Shown: positions 34,757-44,303, numbered from the stretch's first letter. The stretch: DNA of 64,000 nucleotides from Bacillus sp. EB01 (GCF_000613125.1 NZ_HG964497.1:1036679-1100678); one strand, 5' to 3'. Translations and numbers: made by a program. The notes: a model not told the origin generated them from the letters alone.

Positions 34757-37105
34757 GTGATGAAAAAGGGTTGGGTATGGCTGTTTGTCGTCATTTTATG
34801 TTTGGCGGGTGTCGCACCAGCGAAGGCGGATAATGATACAACTCCGCTTATTCTGAAAAGCACTTCTATAAGCGCGACAGAATTACATTTTGGAGAGAGA
34901 ATTAACATTCGATTTGTAGTCGAAGAAGATTATGAGTCGGGGCCGTTTGAGGATGCCGATATTAATCTAAGGCATAGTTCTGGGAAAGAATTTCCCAGCA
35001 TGATGCGCTATATCGGTAATAACACATATGAGTTTTCAGCGCTGGCAGACCATTTTATTTACGGGGACTGGCATGTTGAAGATATCAGGCTGTATGACAA
35101 TGCCATGAATAGCAGGACCTATGACACTAGTTCACCTCTGATATCCAAACTGAAGTTTCGTATGTTGGACGGGGAAACAACGATTGATACGGATCCTCCA
35201 GTCCTTACATCTCTAAACCTAAGCAAAACGACCGCCGTTCCTGGCGACAAGGTAATTGTAACAATCGGATATAAAGATGCCAGCGGGCTTTCCCATGGTT
35301 CCCTGAGCCTACGCCATATCCAAACCGATGATTATCCATTATTTTCAGACATCCGTTTCAATAGCACGACTGGAAAGTACCAGGCCGAAATAACGATTCC
35401 GAAGTATGTACGAAACGGTACGTACGATGTGGGGTATGTTTCTCTTACTGACAAAAAAGAAAACGAGATCAGTTATTGGGCTGTCCGAGATACGCTGCTC
35501 GCAAACACTAAGCTGACAATTTCAGGAGCCAGTTCTGACTATACTGCACCTGTATTCCAAGAAGTGACCCTTAGCAAAACCCAACTTTATCCCGGTGACA
35601 CAATTGACGTTGTGGTGAAGGGATATGACAGCGGGTCGGGTATTAAAGAAGCACAGATCTCTTTCAGGCAGAAAGGTTCCGAGAACACGTTCAATTACTT
35701 TTGGGACAACCTCTCAGAAGGAAGCTCAAATAAGGAATGGAAGGGGACTCTGCAAGTTCCTGCCCATGTCCAAGAGGGAATATACGAGATCAAACAAATC
35801 TATTTGGCCGACCAAGTCGGGAATAGCAAGTTTGTCCTGGATAATGAAACCCTTCCAACTGTAAGAGTCCTGCCGTTTTACACCGGTGTTGCATCAGGCT
35901 CGATTTTAAAAGGAGCTTCTTTTGATCCGAAAGCAGGAGTCAGAGCCTTTTCAAATGCAGAAGGAGACCGGACTGAGGATATAGTAATGAAGGGTACAGT
36001 TGATTCCGGAACCAATGGTCTCTATTTGCTTTCCTACTCGGTTAAAAGTAATCAATTTCCTAGTTCCAATGGGTCCGGCACCCTTTATTACAACTCTTAC
36101 AGATGGATGACCGTAAACGACCAGCAGGCGTTGGACCCGGTTTATTTTAATGAAAATGTGAAAATAGGAATCCCGGCCAATAACCCAGTCAGCCTGTCGG
36201 ATGGAAGCACCGTGAAAACTATTTCAACATCGACAACCGTGACAAAGGATGGCTCCTATCAAATCAGCACAGGTACAACCCAAACATCGAGCGCCAACCG
36301 TCTCTTGTCTTTGACCCAGAAAAGTACGCTTTCTCAAAACACAACCGAGAAAACACTGAAGTTCGTAATCGACCGGGTAAAACCGGCAGCACCAGTCCTG
36401 AATACAGTCTACAGCCAATCGGTAGCGGTAACCGGCAAAGCGGAAGCCTATTCGACTGTGAAAGTTTTGAGTAATGGAAAGTATCTCGCCCAAGGCAAAG
36501 CGGACACAGCCGGCAAGTTCTCAGTCCGCATCCCTAAACAGCGGTACGGAACGAAAATCTCCGTCCAGGCAACCGACCGTGCAGGAAACGTCGGCAGCGC
36601 TTCTGTAAAAACAGTGCTGTATGTACCTGGTCTGGATCCTGTCAGCAATCTTTCCACCTACGTGACCGGAAAATCTTTTGCAAAAAGCAAGATAAAAGTC
36701 TATTCCAATGGGGCGCTCATCAAGACTGGCTATGCAGACTCCGCTGGAAATTACAAAATCCTTATTCCAAAGCAGGCCGCGGGGAAAGAAATGAAGGTAG
36801 TCGAGACATCGGTCAGCGGCAAGAATTTCACAAGCCTTCCAGTGAAGGTATCGGATAAAATCGCACCAGCCGCCCCGGTCGTCAATAAGGTTACAACCTC
36901 CAGTCTCTATGTTACCGGGACCGCCGAAAAGAGTGCCACGATTTTGGTCAATGTCGGGACAAAACAAATTGCTTCAGGAAAAGCAACAACTACAGGTACA
37001 TTCAAAATCGCGATTCCAAAGCAAAAACTAGGCACAATCCTGACAGTCTATGCCGTCGACGCATCGAAAAACAAAAGCAAGCCAGCTACTGTAAAAGTAC
37101 AATAA
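34757..37105 (+). CDS. secreted Ig-repeat protein, paralogue 1
   Basis: 782 residues. A signal peptide ends near AKA at 24-26. Three Ig-like modules follow (about 27-375), with PGDKVIVTIGYKDASGLSHG and PGDTIDVVVKGYDSGSGI marking the later two. A DUF5011-like module comes next (GASFDPKAGVRAFSNAEGD), then three C-terminal repeats of about 84 residues in order A-B-C (PAAPVLNTVYSQSVAVTGKA, PVSNLSTYVTGKSF, PAAPVVNKVTTSSLYVTGTA). No LPXTG or transmembrane anchor is seen. The GTG start aligns with the ATG of paralogue 2. Likely cell-surface or matrix associated. Confidence 0.82.
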   Translation: MMKKGWVWLFVVILCLAGVAPAKADNDTTPLILKSTSISATELHFGERINIRFVVEEDYESGPFEDADINLRHSSGKEFPSMMRYIGNNTYEFSALADHFIYGDWHVEDIRLYDNAMNSRTYDTSSPLISKLKFRMLDGETTIDTDPPVLTSLNLSKTTAVPGDKVIVTIGYKDASGLSHGSLSLRHIQTDDYPLFSDIRFNSTTGKYQAEITIPKYVRNGTYDVGYVSLTDKKENEISYWAVRDTLLANTKLTISGASSDYTAPVFQEVTLSKTQLYPGDTIDVVVKGYDSGSGIKEAQISFRQKGSENTFNYFWDNLSEGSSNKEWKGTLQVPAHVQEGIYEIKQIYLADQVGNSKFVLDNETLPTVRVLPFYTGVASGSILKGASFDPKAGVRAFSNAEGDRTEDIVMKGTVDSGTNGLYLLSYSVKSNQFPSSNGSGTLYYNSYRWMTVNDQQALDPVYFNENVKIGIPANNPVSLSDGSTVKTISTSTTVTKDGSYQISTGTTQTSSANRLLSLTQKSTLSQNTTEKTLKFVIDRVKPAAPVLNTVYSQSVAVTGKAEAYSTVKVLSNGKYLAQGKADTAGKFSVRIPKQRYGTKISVQATDRAGNVGSASVKTVLYVPGLDPVSNLSTYVTGKSFAKSKIKVYSNGALIKTGYADSAGNYKILIPKQAAGKEMKVVETSVSGKNFTSLPVKVSDKIAPAAPVVNKVTTSSLYVTGTAEKSATILVNVGTKQIASGKATTTGTFKIAIPKQKLGTILTVYAVDASKNKSKPATVKVQ

Positions 37106-37112
37106 TAATCAA

Positions 37113-37165
37113 AAGGCACCCTTCGGAGAGAGCTCTTTAGCCCTTGCGGAAGGGTGCCTTCTTAA
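37113..37165 (+). terminator. hairpin after paralogue 1
   Basis: AAGGCACCCTTC and GAAGGGTGCCTT form a 12-bp stem. A related hairpin follows paralogue 2 at 40951. The T-run is short. Confidence 0.65.
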
Positions 37166-37172
37166 AGGGAGA

Positions 37173-37250
37173 TTGGACGTACAGCTTTTTGGCCGAGATG
37201 GAAATGAACTTAAATCGAACCCTGTCTTGAAACTACGACTGCCAATATAA
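37173..37250 (+). pseudogene. remnant of the gene now at 41019
   Basis: The first 14 codons (LDVQLFGRDGNELK) match MLDVQLFDRDGNELR of the 41019 gene, also at DNA level (GACGTACAGCTTTTT), then similarity stops and the frame ends. Beyond it, 37261-37386 is open without a start and reads like the C-terminal end of another lost gene. Confidence 0.7.
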
Positions 37251-37500
37251 GGTTTCCAATAGTAGTGTTGCAAATGTTCTCCAATTTCCTAACGGTTTAA
37301 TTGGGAGCTACAGTCTTAAAACTATTTATGGTTTTAGAAAGTGGACTAGCGGAGGAATGTATAATGTTGTTAAAATTGGAATGTAAGAGATGTTTACAAT
37401 GGTAAATAAGTCAAATTGAGGTAATAGCAGGCGACCATGACAACAAATGAACCATGTAACCAAACATGAAGACTAAAATAATCTGTTATATAAAAATTTC

Positions 37501-37528
37501 AGCCAGGACTTGTTCCTGGCTTGTTTTT
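37501..37528 (+). terminator. orphan terminator
   Basis: AGCCAGGA and TCCTGGCT pair around CTTGT, followed by TGTTTTTG. It has no intact gene upstream, consistent with gene decay here. Confidence 0.75.
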
Positions 37529-37692
37529 GTATAAACCCTTATCGGATAGTAGGCCCGGCCGAAAATGAAAAAACGAGGAATCTAGGTTAATCAGAAGAAA
37601 TAGTCCATAAAAAGTGAGGCCTATAGGGGTTTAGTAAAACAGCAATGGCGAGGAAACCTAGTTAAGGCTTGGATATCTGGATCCGATAGATA

Positions 37693-37755
37693 CAATAAGG
37701 TTAACCAGAAGGAACTTGATGAATATGTGATCGCATTACTATATAGATTAAACTA
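37693..37755 (+). pseudogene. remnant of a second copy of the 33364 gene
   Basis: GGAACTTGATGAATATGTGA at 37711 matches the same bases near 33777, and the match runs on through CGCATTACTA with one change. It then ends in a stop. It shows that the block containing the 33364 gene and the Ig-repeat gene was duplicated. Confidence 0.75.
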
Positions 37756-37816
37756 AAGTTCTTCTTTGATTTCCGCTCCAATCAATAAAGGATTCTTTCT
37801 TCAGAAACTCATTAGA

Positions 37817-38015
37817 TTAACTCATTTAGACGGAAAAATTCCGTTTAATGAGTAAGTAGGATAAAAAATAGCTTAAATAGACGGAGAAATTCCGGCTATT
37901 GTATCAAAAAACGATAATATGGGGAAACCTGCTTTGGCTTCCGGAAAAACTCCCCTTATTTATCTCAAGTCAAGCTCCAATTTAAAAATAAACGGAAAAT
38001 CTTCGTTTATTTTTG
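37817..38015 (+). repeat. array of four CGGAAAAATTCCG-type stem-loops
   Basis: Cores begin near 37831, 37882, 37942 and 37993 (steps 51, 60, 51). Each is a stem-loop, for example CTCATTTAGACGGAA with TTCCGTTTAATGAG, and AAAAATAAACG with CGTTTATTTTT. Flanks vary between units. Confidence 0.75.
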
Positions 38016-38114
38016 CTGGCTACCTAAGTAAGAACGGTGAACCGTATGATATGTAAATGAGATGGTAAACATCCTCTAAATCGGAAATAAATACTATTTA
38101 TATCTGCGTTTTAC

Positions 38115-38152
38115 CCTCTATATTTTTCCTTCCTCATCGCTTACTATAAAAT
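38115..38152 (+). promoter_or_regulatory. conserved upstream block of Ig-repeat paralogue 2
   Basis: Shares CTCTAT, TTCCTTCCTCATCG and TTACTATAAAA with the block at 34673. Spacing to the start codon is alike, so it probably contains the common promoter. Confidence 0.5.
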
Positions 38153-38196
38153 TAGGAAAATAGGGAAAATTTATCTGAAGGGGGAGTTTTAGGTAA

Positions 38197-40944
38197 ATGG
38201 TGAAAAGGGGATTAATAGGGCTGTTGGTGCTTATAGTATGTCTGGCCGGTGTGGTTCCGGCTAAGGCGGATAATGATACAACGCCGCTTATTTTAAAAGA
38301 TGCCTCAATTACTGGCACGGAGTTCCGCACAGGGGACATCATCACAATGCAGTTTACGGTTGAAGACGATTTTGAGTCGGGCCCTGCGGATGATGCCAAT
38401 ATTAATTTAATGCACAGCTCCGGCCAGGAAATCAACAGCATGATGCGCTATACCGGCGAAAATAATACGTATGAATTTTCGTATCGTGCCGATAATTCTC
38501 TCCTCCAGGGAGACTGGTATGTATCGGACATAAGCCTGTATGACAAAGCAGGCAATTTACAAACCTATGACACCAGTTCACCTTTGATATCCAAATTGCG
38601 CTTCCGGATGCTTGAAGGAGGTGCCGATACCACTGCCCCAGAACTTACCTCGGTAAACCTCAACACAACGGCCGCCAAGCCCGGGGACAAAGTCATTGTC
38701 ACCATCGGGTATAAAGAAGAAGGAAGCGGTTTGTCTCATGGTACTTTAACTCTTAGACACATTGAAACATTGGATTATAACCTTTCCAGTGATATTTATT
38801 TGAACAGTGCGACTGGCAAATATGAGGCAGAAATAACTATTCCGAAGTATACGAAGAACGGCGTTTACGATATCGGAAATCTGTCTCTGGCAGATAATGC
38901 CGGCAACAAGAGAACTTATTGGGCTCCATCATTCCCCGTGCTTGCTGAAGCCCAGTTGACGATTTCAGGTGCAAGTACAGATACTACCCGACCGGTATTC
39001 CATTCTATTACTGTCGACAAGAAAGAGCTTTACCCTGGCGATTCCTTGAATGTTGTTGTGAATGGGTCGGATTCTGGATCTGGCATTGCGCGTGTACAGG
39101 TGCAATTCACAGGAAAAGAATTTCATAACGCACATGATATATTTTGGGGTAACTTGACTCCCACCACCTCCACTAATCAATGGGAAGGAACATTGCAGGT
39201 TCCCAAAAGTGCGACAGAAGGCACCTATTATATCGAATTAATTTCCCTGCGAGATGGAGTTGGGAATACAACTAATATTGAGGTTACTGACAATTTGCCG
39301 ACGGTAAAAGTGTTGCCAGTGTTTACTGGGATTACTGCAGGAGCAATTAAAAAGGGCGCTGCGTTTGACCCGATGGCAGGGATTAAATTTTTTTCCAATC
39401 TAGAGGGCGACAGGACAAAGGACATCGCTGTGAAGAGCCCGCTCGACATCAATACTAACGGAATTTACTTGCTGACATATTCGATGGATACCTACAGTGC
39501 TTACAGGTGGATGACCGTCAATGACCACCAGGCATCCGATCCAACTTATTTTAACGAAAACGTGAAAATCGATTTTCCGCCAAACAGCTCGGTCAGCCTC
39601 TGGGACGGCAGCACAATCAAGACCATTTTCACGGCAACAACTGTGACAAAGGACGGAACGTATCAACTAACGACAAACACAGGCGGCACGCCGGGTGCAG
39701 CCAGGAAAACGGTAAAGTTCATAATCGACCGGGTAAAACCAGCAGCACCTGTTCTAAACACCGTCTACAGTCAGTCAGTCTCGGTCAGTGGAAAAGCTGA
39801 AGCCTATTCGACTGTGAAGATTTTGAAAAATGGTGTGTATCTCGTCCAAGGCAAAGCGGACGCAACCGGGAAGTACTCGGTCCGCATCCCCAAACAAAGG
39901 TACGGAACAAGGATTTCCGTCCAAGCAATCGACCGGGCCGGAAATGCCGGCATCGCTTCTGTAAAAACAGTGCTCTATGTGCCCGGCCTGGATCCAGTCA
40001 GCAATCTATCAACCTACGTGACTGGGAAATCTTTTTCAAAAAGTAAAATAAAAGTCTACTCAAACGGCGTGCTTATCAAGACGGGGTACGCAGATTCCTA
40101 CGGAAATTACAAAATCGCCATTCCAAGGCAGGCTGCGGGAAAAGTGATGAAGGTAGTCGAGACTTCGGCCAGCGGCAAGAACTTCACAAGCCTTCCGGTC
40201 ACGGTGTCGGATAAAATCGCGCCAGCCGCACCTGTCCTCAATAACGTGTACAGTCAATCCGTAGCGGTCACTGGAAAAGCCGAGGCCTACTCGACTGTGA
40301 AGATTTCAAAAAATGGTGTGTATCTCGCCCAAGGCAAAGCGGACGCAACCGGCAAGTTCTCGGTCCGCATCCCTAAACAGCGGTACGGAACGAAAATCTC
40401 CGTCCAGGCAACCGACCGGGCAGGAAACGTCGGCAGCGCTTCTGTAAAAACAGTGCTGTATGTGCCAGGCCTGGATCCAGTCAGCAATCTTTCAACCTAT
40501 GTGACTGGAAAATCATTTTCAAAAAGCAAGATAAAAGTCTACTCTAATGGAGTGCTAATCAAGACTGGATACGCAGATTCCTATGGAAACTATAAAATCA
40601 CCATTCCGAGGCAGGCCGCAGGAAAAATAATGAAGGTAGTCGAGACATCGGTCAGCGGCAAGAATTTCACAAGCCTTCCAGTGAAGGTATCGGATAAAAT
40701 AGCGCCAGCCACTCCAGTCGTCAATAAGGTTACAACTTCCAGTGTGTATGTAACTGGGACCGCCGAAAAGAGTGCCACGATTTTGGTCAATGTCGGGACA
40801 AAACAAATTGCTTCAGGAAAAGCAACAACTACAGGTACATTCAAAATCGCGATTCCAAAGCAAAAACTAGGCACAATCCTGACAGTCTACGCCGTCGACG
40901 CATCGAAAAACAAAAGCAAACCAGCTACTGTAAAAGTTCAATAA
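38197..40944 (+). CDS. secreted Ig-repeat protein, paralogue 2
   Basis: 915 residues with the same plan as paralogue 1: signal peptide ending near AKA, three Ig-like modules, a DUF5011-like module (GAAFDPMAGIKFFSNLEGD), then C-terminal repeats in the order A-B-A-B-C. So the A-B pair has been doubled relative to paralogue 1. The last 300 bp are almost identical to paralogue 1, while the N-terminal third has clearly diverged, a sign of gene conversion or recent repeat exchange. GGGGGAG is the ribosome site. Confidence 0.85.
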   Translation: MVKRGLIGLLVLIVCLAGVVPAKADNDTTPLILKDASITGTEFRTGDIITMQFTVEDDFESGPADDANINLMHSSGQEINSMMRYTGENNTYEFSYRADNSLLQGDWYVSDISLYDKAGNLQTYDTSSPLISKLRFRMLEGGADTTAPELTSVNLNTTAAKPGDKVIVTIGYKEEGSGLSHGTLTLRHIETLDYNLSSDIYLNSATGKYEAEITIPKYTKNGVYDIGNLSLADNAGNKRTYWAPSFPVLAEAQLTISGASTDTTRPVFHSITVDKKELYPGDSLNVVVNGSDSGSGIARVQVQFTGKEFHNAHDIFWGNLTPTTSTNQWEGTLQVPKSATEGTYYIELISLRDGVGNTTNIEVTDNLPTVKVLPVFTGITAGAIKKGAAFDPMAGIKFFSNLEGDRTKDIAVKSPLDINTNGIYLLTYSMDTYSAYRWMTVNDHQASDPTYFNENVKIDFPPNSSVSLWDGSTIKTIFTATTVTKDGTYQLTTNTGGTPGAARKTVKFIIDRVKPAAPVLNTVYSQSVSVSGKAEAYSTVKILKNGVYLVQGKADATGKYSVRIPKQRYGTRISVQAIDRAGNAGIASVKTVLYVPGLDPVSNLSTYVTGKSFSKSKIKVYSNGVLIKTGYADSYGNYKIAIPRQAAGKVMKVVETSASGKNFTSLPVTVSDKIAPAAPVLNNVYSQSVAVTGKAEAYSTVKISKNGVYLAQGKADATGKFSVRIPKQRYGTKISVQATDRAGNVGSASVKTVLYVPGLDPVSNLSTYVTGKSFSKSKIKVYSNGVLIKTGYADSYGNYKITIPRQAAGKIMKVVETSVSGKNFTSLPVKVSDKIAPATPVVNKVTTSSVYVTGTAEKSATILVNVGTKQIASGKATTTGTFKIAIPKQKLGTILTVYAVDASKNKSKPATVKVQ

Positions 40945-40950
40945 ATGCAA

Positions 40951-41000
40951 AAGGCACCCTTCTGAGAGAGATTTCGCAGCTCTTGCTGGAGGGTGCTTTC
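40951..41000 (+). terminator. hairpin after paralogue 2
   Basis: AAGGCACCCTTC pairs with GGAGGGTGCTTT with wobbles. It is the counterpart of the hairpin at 37113. Confidence 0.6.
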
Positions 41001-41018
41001 TTAAAGGGGAACGAAAAA

Positions 41019-41267
41019 ATGTTAGACGTACAGCTTTTTGATCGAGATGGAAATGAGCTTCGTATAGTTGAAATCGAGCCCCAGTTGCACCATGCTATTT
41101 TTCTTGATACGAAAAATTGGGGAACTTATAAATATTTAAGAAACGTAAAGGACTATTATACGTCCAATATATACTGGCAGACAGAAGAGCTTAATGGCTT
41201 TATTCAGGATTTAAAAAATTACAGAATACATATAGATAAAGAATACTTGCAGCCATTAAATTCTTAA
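41019..41267 (+). CDS. small hypothetical protein
   Basis: 82 residues, cytosolic, rich in aromatic and charged residues (NWGTYKYLRNVKDYYTSNIYW). ATG 41019 follows AAAGGGGAACG. It is the intact version of the remnant at 37173, thus part of the duplicated block. No family is recognised. Confidence 0.6.
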   Translation: MLDVQLFDRDGNELRIVEIEPQLHHAIFLDTKNWGTYKYLRNVKDYYTSNIYWQTEELNGFIQDLKNYRIHIDKEYLQPLNS

Positions 41268-41349
41268 TTGATAGCCTAAGTACGGAAGGAGTAGAGAGTA
41301 TCCTTATTACCGGGGATTAGTCAGCAGATTTGTATTAGGAGGAAACCCA

Positions 41350-42069
41350 TTGAACATCTTAATTGTGTTTGCCCATCCGGAGCCCAAGTCTTTGAATGGC
41401 TTTTTAAAAGACTTCGCAGTCGAAACGCTCTCAGCAGCGGGACATGATGTGATTGTATCGGACCTTTATGGGAAAAATTTTAAAGCTGTCGCCGACCGGA
41501 ATGACTTCACTGTATTACATAATCCAGAACAACTGAATTATATAATGGAACAATACCACGCATCAAAAAACAGGACCTTTACAAACGATATACTCGAAGA
41601 ACAAGACAACTTGCTCTGGGCAGAAATTGTTATTTTTCAATTCCCTATTTGGTGGACAGAGTCCCCTGCCATTCTTAAGGGCTGGTTTGATAGGGTTTTA
41701 GCGTATAACTTTGCTTATGGGCCAGGGCATTATGACCAGGGAAACCTACGTGGAAAAAAAGCAATGTTATCAATCACCCATGGTGCATCCAGTTTGGCCA
41801 ATTACGGTATACATGGCTTAAAAGGCGATTTGGACGAGCGGCTTTTTAATATCCAGCATGAAAAATTATTCTTTTGTGGAATGGATGTGATTAAACCGTT
41901 CATATTCCATGCAAGTGCAAAGGATGATATAAAAGAAGAACTTTTTAATGAGTATCGAGAAAAGCTGTTAAATATTCCGAATGAACCAGTACTCTCATTT
42001 CATCCATTGTCCCATTATGAAAAGGGACAACTAAAAGATGAGTATAAAAAGCAGCTTGAAACAATATGA
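41350..42069 (+). CDS. NAD(P)H oxidoreductase, flavodoxin-like fold (KefF/MdaB type)
   Basis: 239 residues. NILIVFAHPEPKSLNG at the start binds the FMN/FAD phosphate, FQFPIWWTESPAILKGWFDR and YGPGHYDQG-type loops follow as in NQO1/KefF quinone reductases. Start is TTG 41350 with AGGAGG nine bases upstream. It reduces quinones or similar electrophiles with NAD(P)H in family members. Confidence 0.88.
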   Translation: MNILIVFAHPEPKSLNGFLKDFAVETLSAAGHDVIVSDLYGKNFKAVADRNDFTVLHNPEQLNYIMEQYHASKNRTFTNDILEEQDNLLWAEIVIFQFPIWWTESPAILKGWFDRVLAYNFAYGPGHYDQGNLRGKKAMLSITHGASSLANYGIHGLKGDLDERLFNIQHEKLFFCGMDVIKPFIFHASAKDDIKEELFNEYREKLLNIPNEPVLSFHPLSHYEKGQLKDEYKKQLETI

Positions 42070-42122
42070 AAAGAGTAAGGTGATTGAGAGCTGAATAAGT
42101 AATGTTCTTAATTGAAACAGAT

Positions 42123-42154
42123 GCGTTGGTCCAAAGCAGGATTGACGCTTTTTT
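42123..42154 (+). terminator. terminator, repeated type
   Basis: GCGTTGGTCC and GGATTGACGC pair with wobbles, followed by TTTTTTG. Same design as at 28300 and 44304. Confidence 0.75.
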
Positions 42155-42270
42155 GTTGAAGCCATTTTACTTTGTTCATTCCCAAACAACATTATTTCGA
42201 CGGAAAACAAATCAGACTATCTGAACTGGTCGGACAAGTTTGTGTTACATGTGAAGCATTAAAAGTCCAT

Positions 42271-42450
42271 TTAATAATTATTTCTCCATAACCTTCCTAC
42301 ATCCAGCGGGGTAATTACTTGCCCATTAATTTTTTTATGAATTAAGGGTTTGCTAAAAGGGTCATAAGTTCCATTTTCCTTATCACAAATTCGGGACCGA
42401 ACACGGATATCCACACCAAGAATGCTTTCAACCTTACTTTGATAATTCAT
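42271..42450 (-). CDS. small hypothetical protein
   Basis: 59 residues; ATG 42450 is eight bases after AAGGTG. Sequence is ordinary (GVDIRVRSRICDKENG, NGQVITPLDVGRLW) and not repeat-derived. No family is recognised, and coding status is uncertain. Confidence 0.45.
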   Translation of the reverse strand: MNYQSKVESILGVDIRVRSRICDKENGTYDPFSKPLIHKKINGQVITPLDVGRLWRNNY

Positions 42451-42710
42451 TGTCAATCACCTTCATTTGATTAATTCTTTTTAGTATCTATTCTTGTAGA
42501 AAAACAATGCGTTTTTTATAAAATTTTTACGGTGGGCATATTTAGTCCCAGTGGAATACGTCAAATTTCCTTTGCTATTATAAGAAAGGCTTAATTAGAA
42601 TGGTGGTATGGAGTAATAATTATGGGTTACTCTGTGGTTGGCTTTTGCTGAAGGACTAATAGCCTTCAGGGTTCTGTTTGTTCTTTTAATAGAACAATTT
42701 TCTAGTTTAT

Positions 42711-42760
42711 CGGTCTAATAAAAAATATATCAGTCCAATAAAATTTTTATCGGTCAAAAC
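42711..42760 (+). repeat. short tandem array, three units of 20 bp
   Basis: ATCGGTCTAA, ATCAGTCCAA and ATCGGTCAAA begin at 42711, 42731 and 42751, with A/T-rich spacers. The gap 42451-42816 holds nothing else I can assign. Confidence 0.75.
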
Positions 42761-42816
42761 ACACCCGTGTCGCCTCCAAACAATTAAAAAGTACCTGAAA
42801 AAAAAGGGGATATCTT

Positions 42817-43377
42817 ATGAGTTATCCGTTTGATTGTATTACAGACTTTATTTTCGTAGAATCTGAACTCTCCCCAGCTGACGTGATTTTGGTTCCTGGA
42901 GCGAACCATCCGCCACTAATGGAAAAAGCAGCAGCTCTGTATCATCAAGGATTAGCACCGTACATACTCCCATCGGGTGGGTATAAACCGCACGTAGGTA
43001 CTACCGAATGGGAGTACTTAAGGAATTTGGCCATTGAAAATGGAGTGCCTGAGGAAGCAATCTTAAAGGAAGACAAAGCACAACACACATTAGAAAATGC
43101 CCGTTTTTCATTGGTTATTCTTAATAAAGAGGAAATTCCTTTTAAAAAAGCTATAATCGTTTGTAAAGCAGGACATTCAAGGAGAGCGTTATTATGTTAT
43201 CAGCATGAGTTTCCGATAGAAACAGAGTTTCTTGTTTCTCCTGTTATAGATAGGTATGGAATTACTAAAGAAAATTGGTTTTTATCTGAAGTAGGAATAA
43301 GCCGAACTATGACTGAAGTGGAGAAGATAGGCAAATACTTCGGTGTCTTAATTCCGGACTGGGTGAATACTAAATAA
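42817..43377 (+). CDS. YdcF family protein (DUF218)
   Basis: 186 residues. ADVILVPGANHP, YILPSGGYKPHVG and EDKAQHTLENARFS match the DUF218/YdcF pattern (GG-containing loop, TxEN), and VCKAGHSRRALLCYQ the later helix. The Rossmann-like family is linked to S-adenosylmethionine binding and envelope metabolism. No membrane segment. Confidence 0.85.
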   Translation: MSYPFDCITDFIFVESELSPADVILVPGANHPPLMEKAAALYHQGLAPYILPSGGYKPHVGTTEWEYLRNLAIENGVPEEAILKEDKAQHTLENARFSLVILNKEEIPFKKAIIVCKAGHSRRALLCYQHEFPIETEFLVSPVIDRYGITKENWFLSEVGISRTMTEVEKIGKYFGVLIPDWVNTK

Positions 43378-43416
43378 ATTTGTTGCGTATATAAATGTCT
43401 GGGGCGGTGAGCCAGG

Positions 43417-43920
43417 GTGAATAAAGATCGAAGAACAATGAACGAGCAACAAAAGGCTAGGTTGGCCATGTTATTACAAAAACAAAAACAGAAAATTGAA
43501 GAACTAGACCGAATGCGTTCAGAAGCTGAGGTTTTAAATTGTTTTGATAGAAGAGAAGATGTCTTTCCTTTAACAAAAGAGGAAGGAGATCAGATTATGG
43601 ATGAATTTGTTCAAATGTTTCCAGTAGCGTGGTGGGGTAGAATTGATTGGGAAAAGATGAAGAACAAAGTTAAAGTTGATGATTGGACTCCAGAGGCAAT
43701 CAGTAATGTTTTAAGATCCCAAGGTTGTGATCTCACTCAGGAGGCTTATTTATTATACTCATCCGGAGATTACCCTTTTGTGAAAACAAGTGTTCAAAGA
43801 ATTCTTTCAAACCTCCCCGAACTGTCTTGGATTGGCTGGGATCAATTCATTTATTGCCCTAAATCAAAATATGTAATTGAAAACTTTCATGATGGTGACT
43901 TAACAATAGGTTGGTATTGA
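43417..43920 (+). CDS. hypothetical protein
   Basis: 167 residues. A charged helical N-terminus (about 1-50, LLQKQKQKIEELDRMRSEA) precedes an aromatic-rich domain (FPVAWWGRIDWEKM, LSWIGWDQFIYCP). GTG 43417 or ATG 43438 may be the start; neither ribosome site is strong. No family is recognised; the C-terminal part resembles small immunity-type proteins in composition only. Confidence 0.6.
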   Translation: MNKDRRTMNEQQKARLAMLLQKQKQKIEELDRMRSEAEVLNCFDRREDVFPLTKEEGDQIMDEFVQMFPVAWWGRIDWEKMKNKVKVDDWTPEAISNVLRSQGCDLTQEAYLLYSSGDYPFVKTSVQRILSNLPELSWIGWDQFIYCPKSKYVIENFHDGDLTIGWY

Positions 43921-43988
43921 TTAATTTGAGTTCAACAAAAGTATCTGGAAGGGTATTACTGTTATACTTTTAAAAAGGGGGAAGTTAA

Positions 43989-44282
43989 ATGATATTAGAA
44001 GCTGTTATGCTGCAAGTTAAGGAAGGAATGGAAGCGGAATATGAAAAAGCGTTTTGTGAGGCCTCAAAAATTATTTCTTCAATGAAAGGGTACATATCCC
44101 ACGATTTACAACGTTGTATTGAAGAAGAGGGGAAATATTTACTTCTGGTTCAATGGGAATCATTAGAAGACCATACAGTTGGTTTTAGACAATCAAATGA
44201 GTATCAAGAATGGAAAAAACAATTACATCATTTTTATGACCCATTTCCGATAGTTGAACATTTTGAGAAGGTCGATATTTAA
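43989..44282 (+). CDS. antibiotic biosynthesis monooxygenase (ABM) domain protein
   Basis: 97 residues of the dimeric ferredoxin-like ABM fold: MILEAVMLQVKEGMEAEYE, MKGYISHDLQRC, YLLLVQWESLEDHTVGFR, and a C-terminal FYDPFPIVEHFE. Members oxidise aromatics or bind heme; no specific role is clear. AGGGGGAAG precedes the start. Confidence 0.88.
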   Translation: MILEAVMLQVKEGMEAEYEKAFCEASKIISSMKGYISHDLQRCIEEEGKYLLLVQWESLEDHTVGFRQSNEYQEWKKQLHHFYDPFPIVEHFEKVDI

Positions 44283-44303
44283 TTGTTGTTTCTGAACTAA
44301 CAG

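Noticed and set aside
36224..40874. Minus-strand open frames opposite the Ig-repeat genes
   Set aside because: They recur with the repeat units and have no ribosome sites; antisense shadows.
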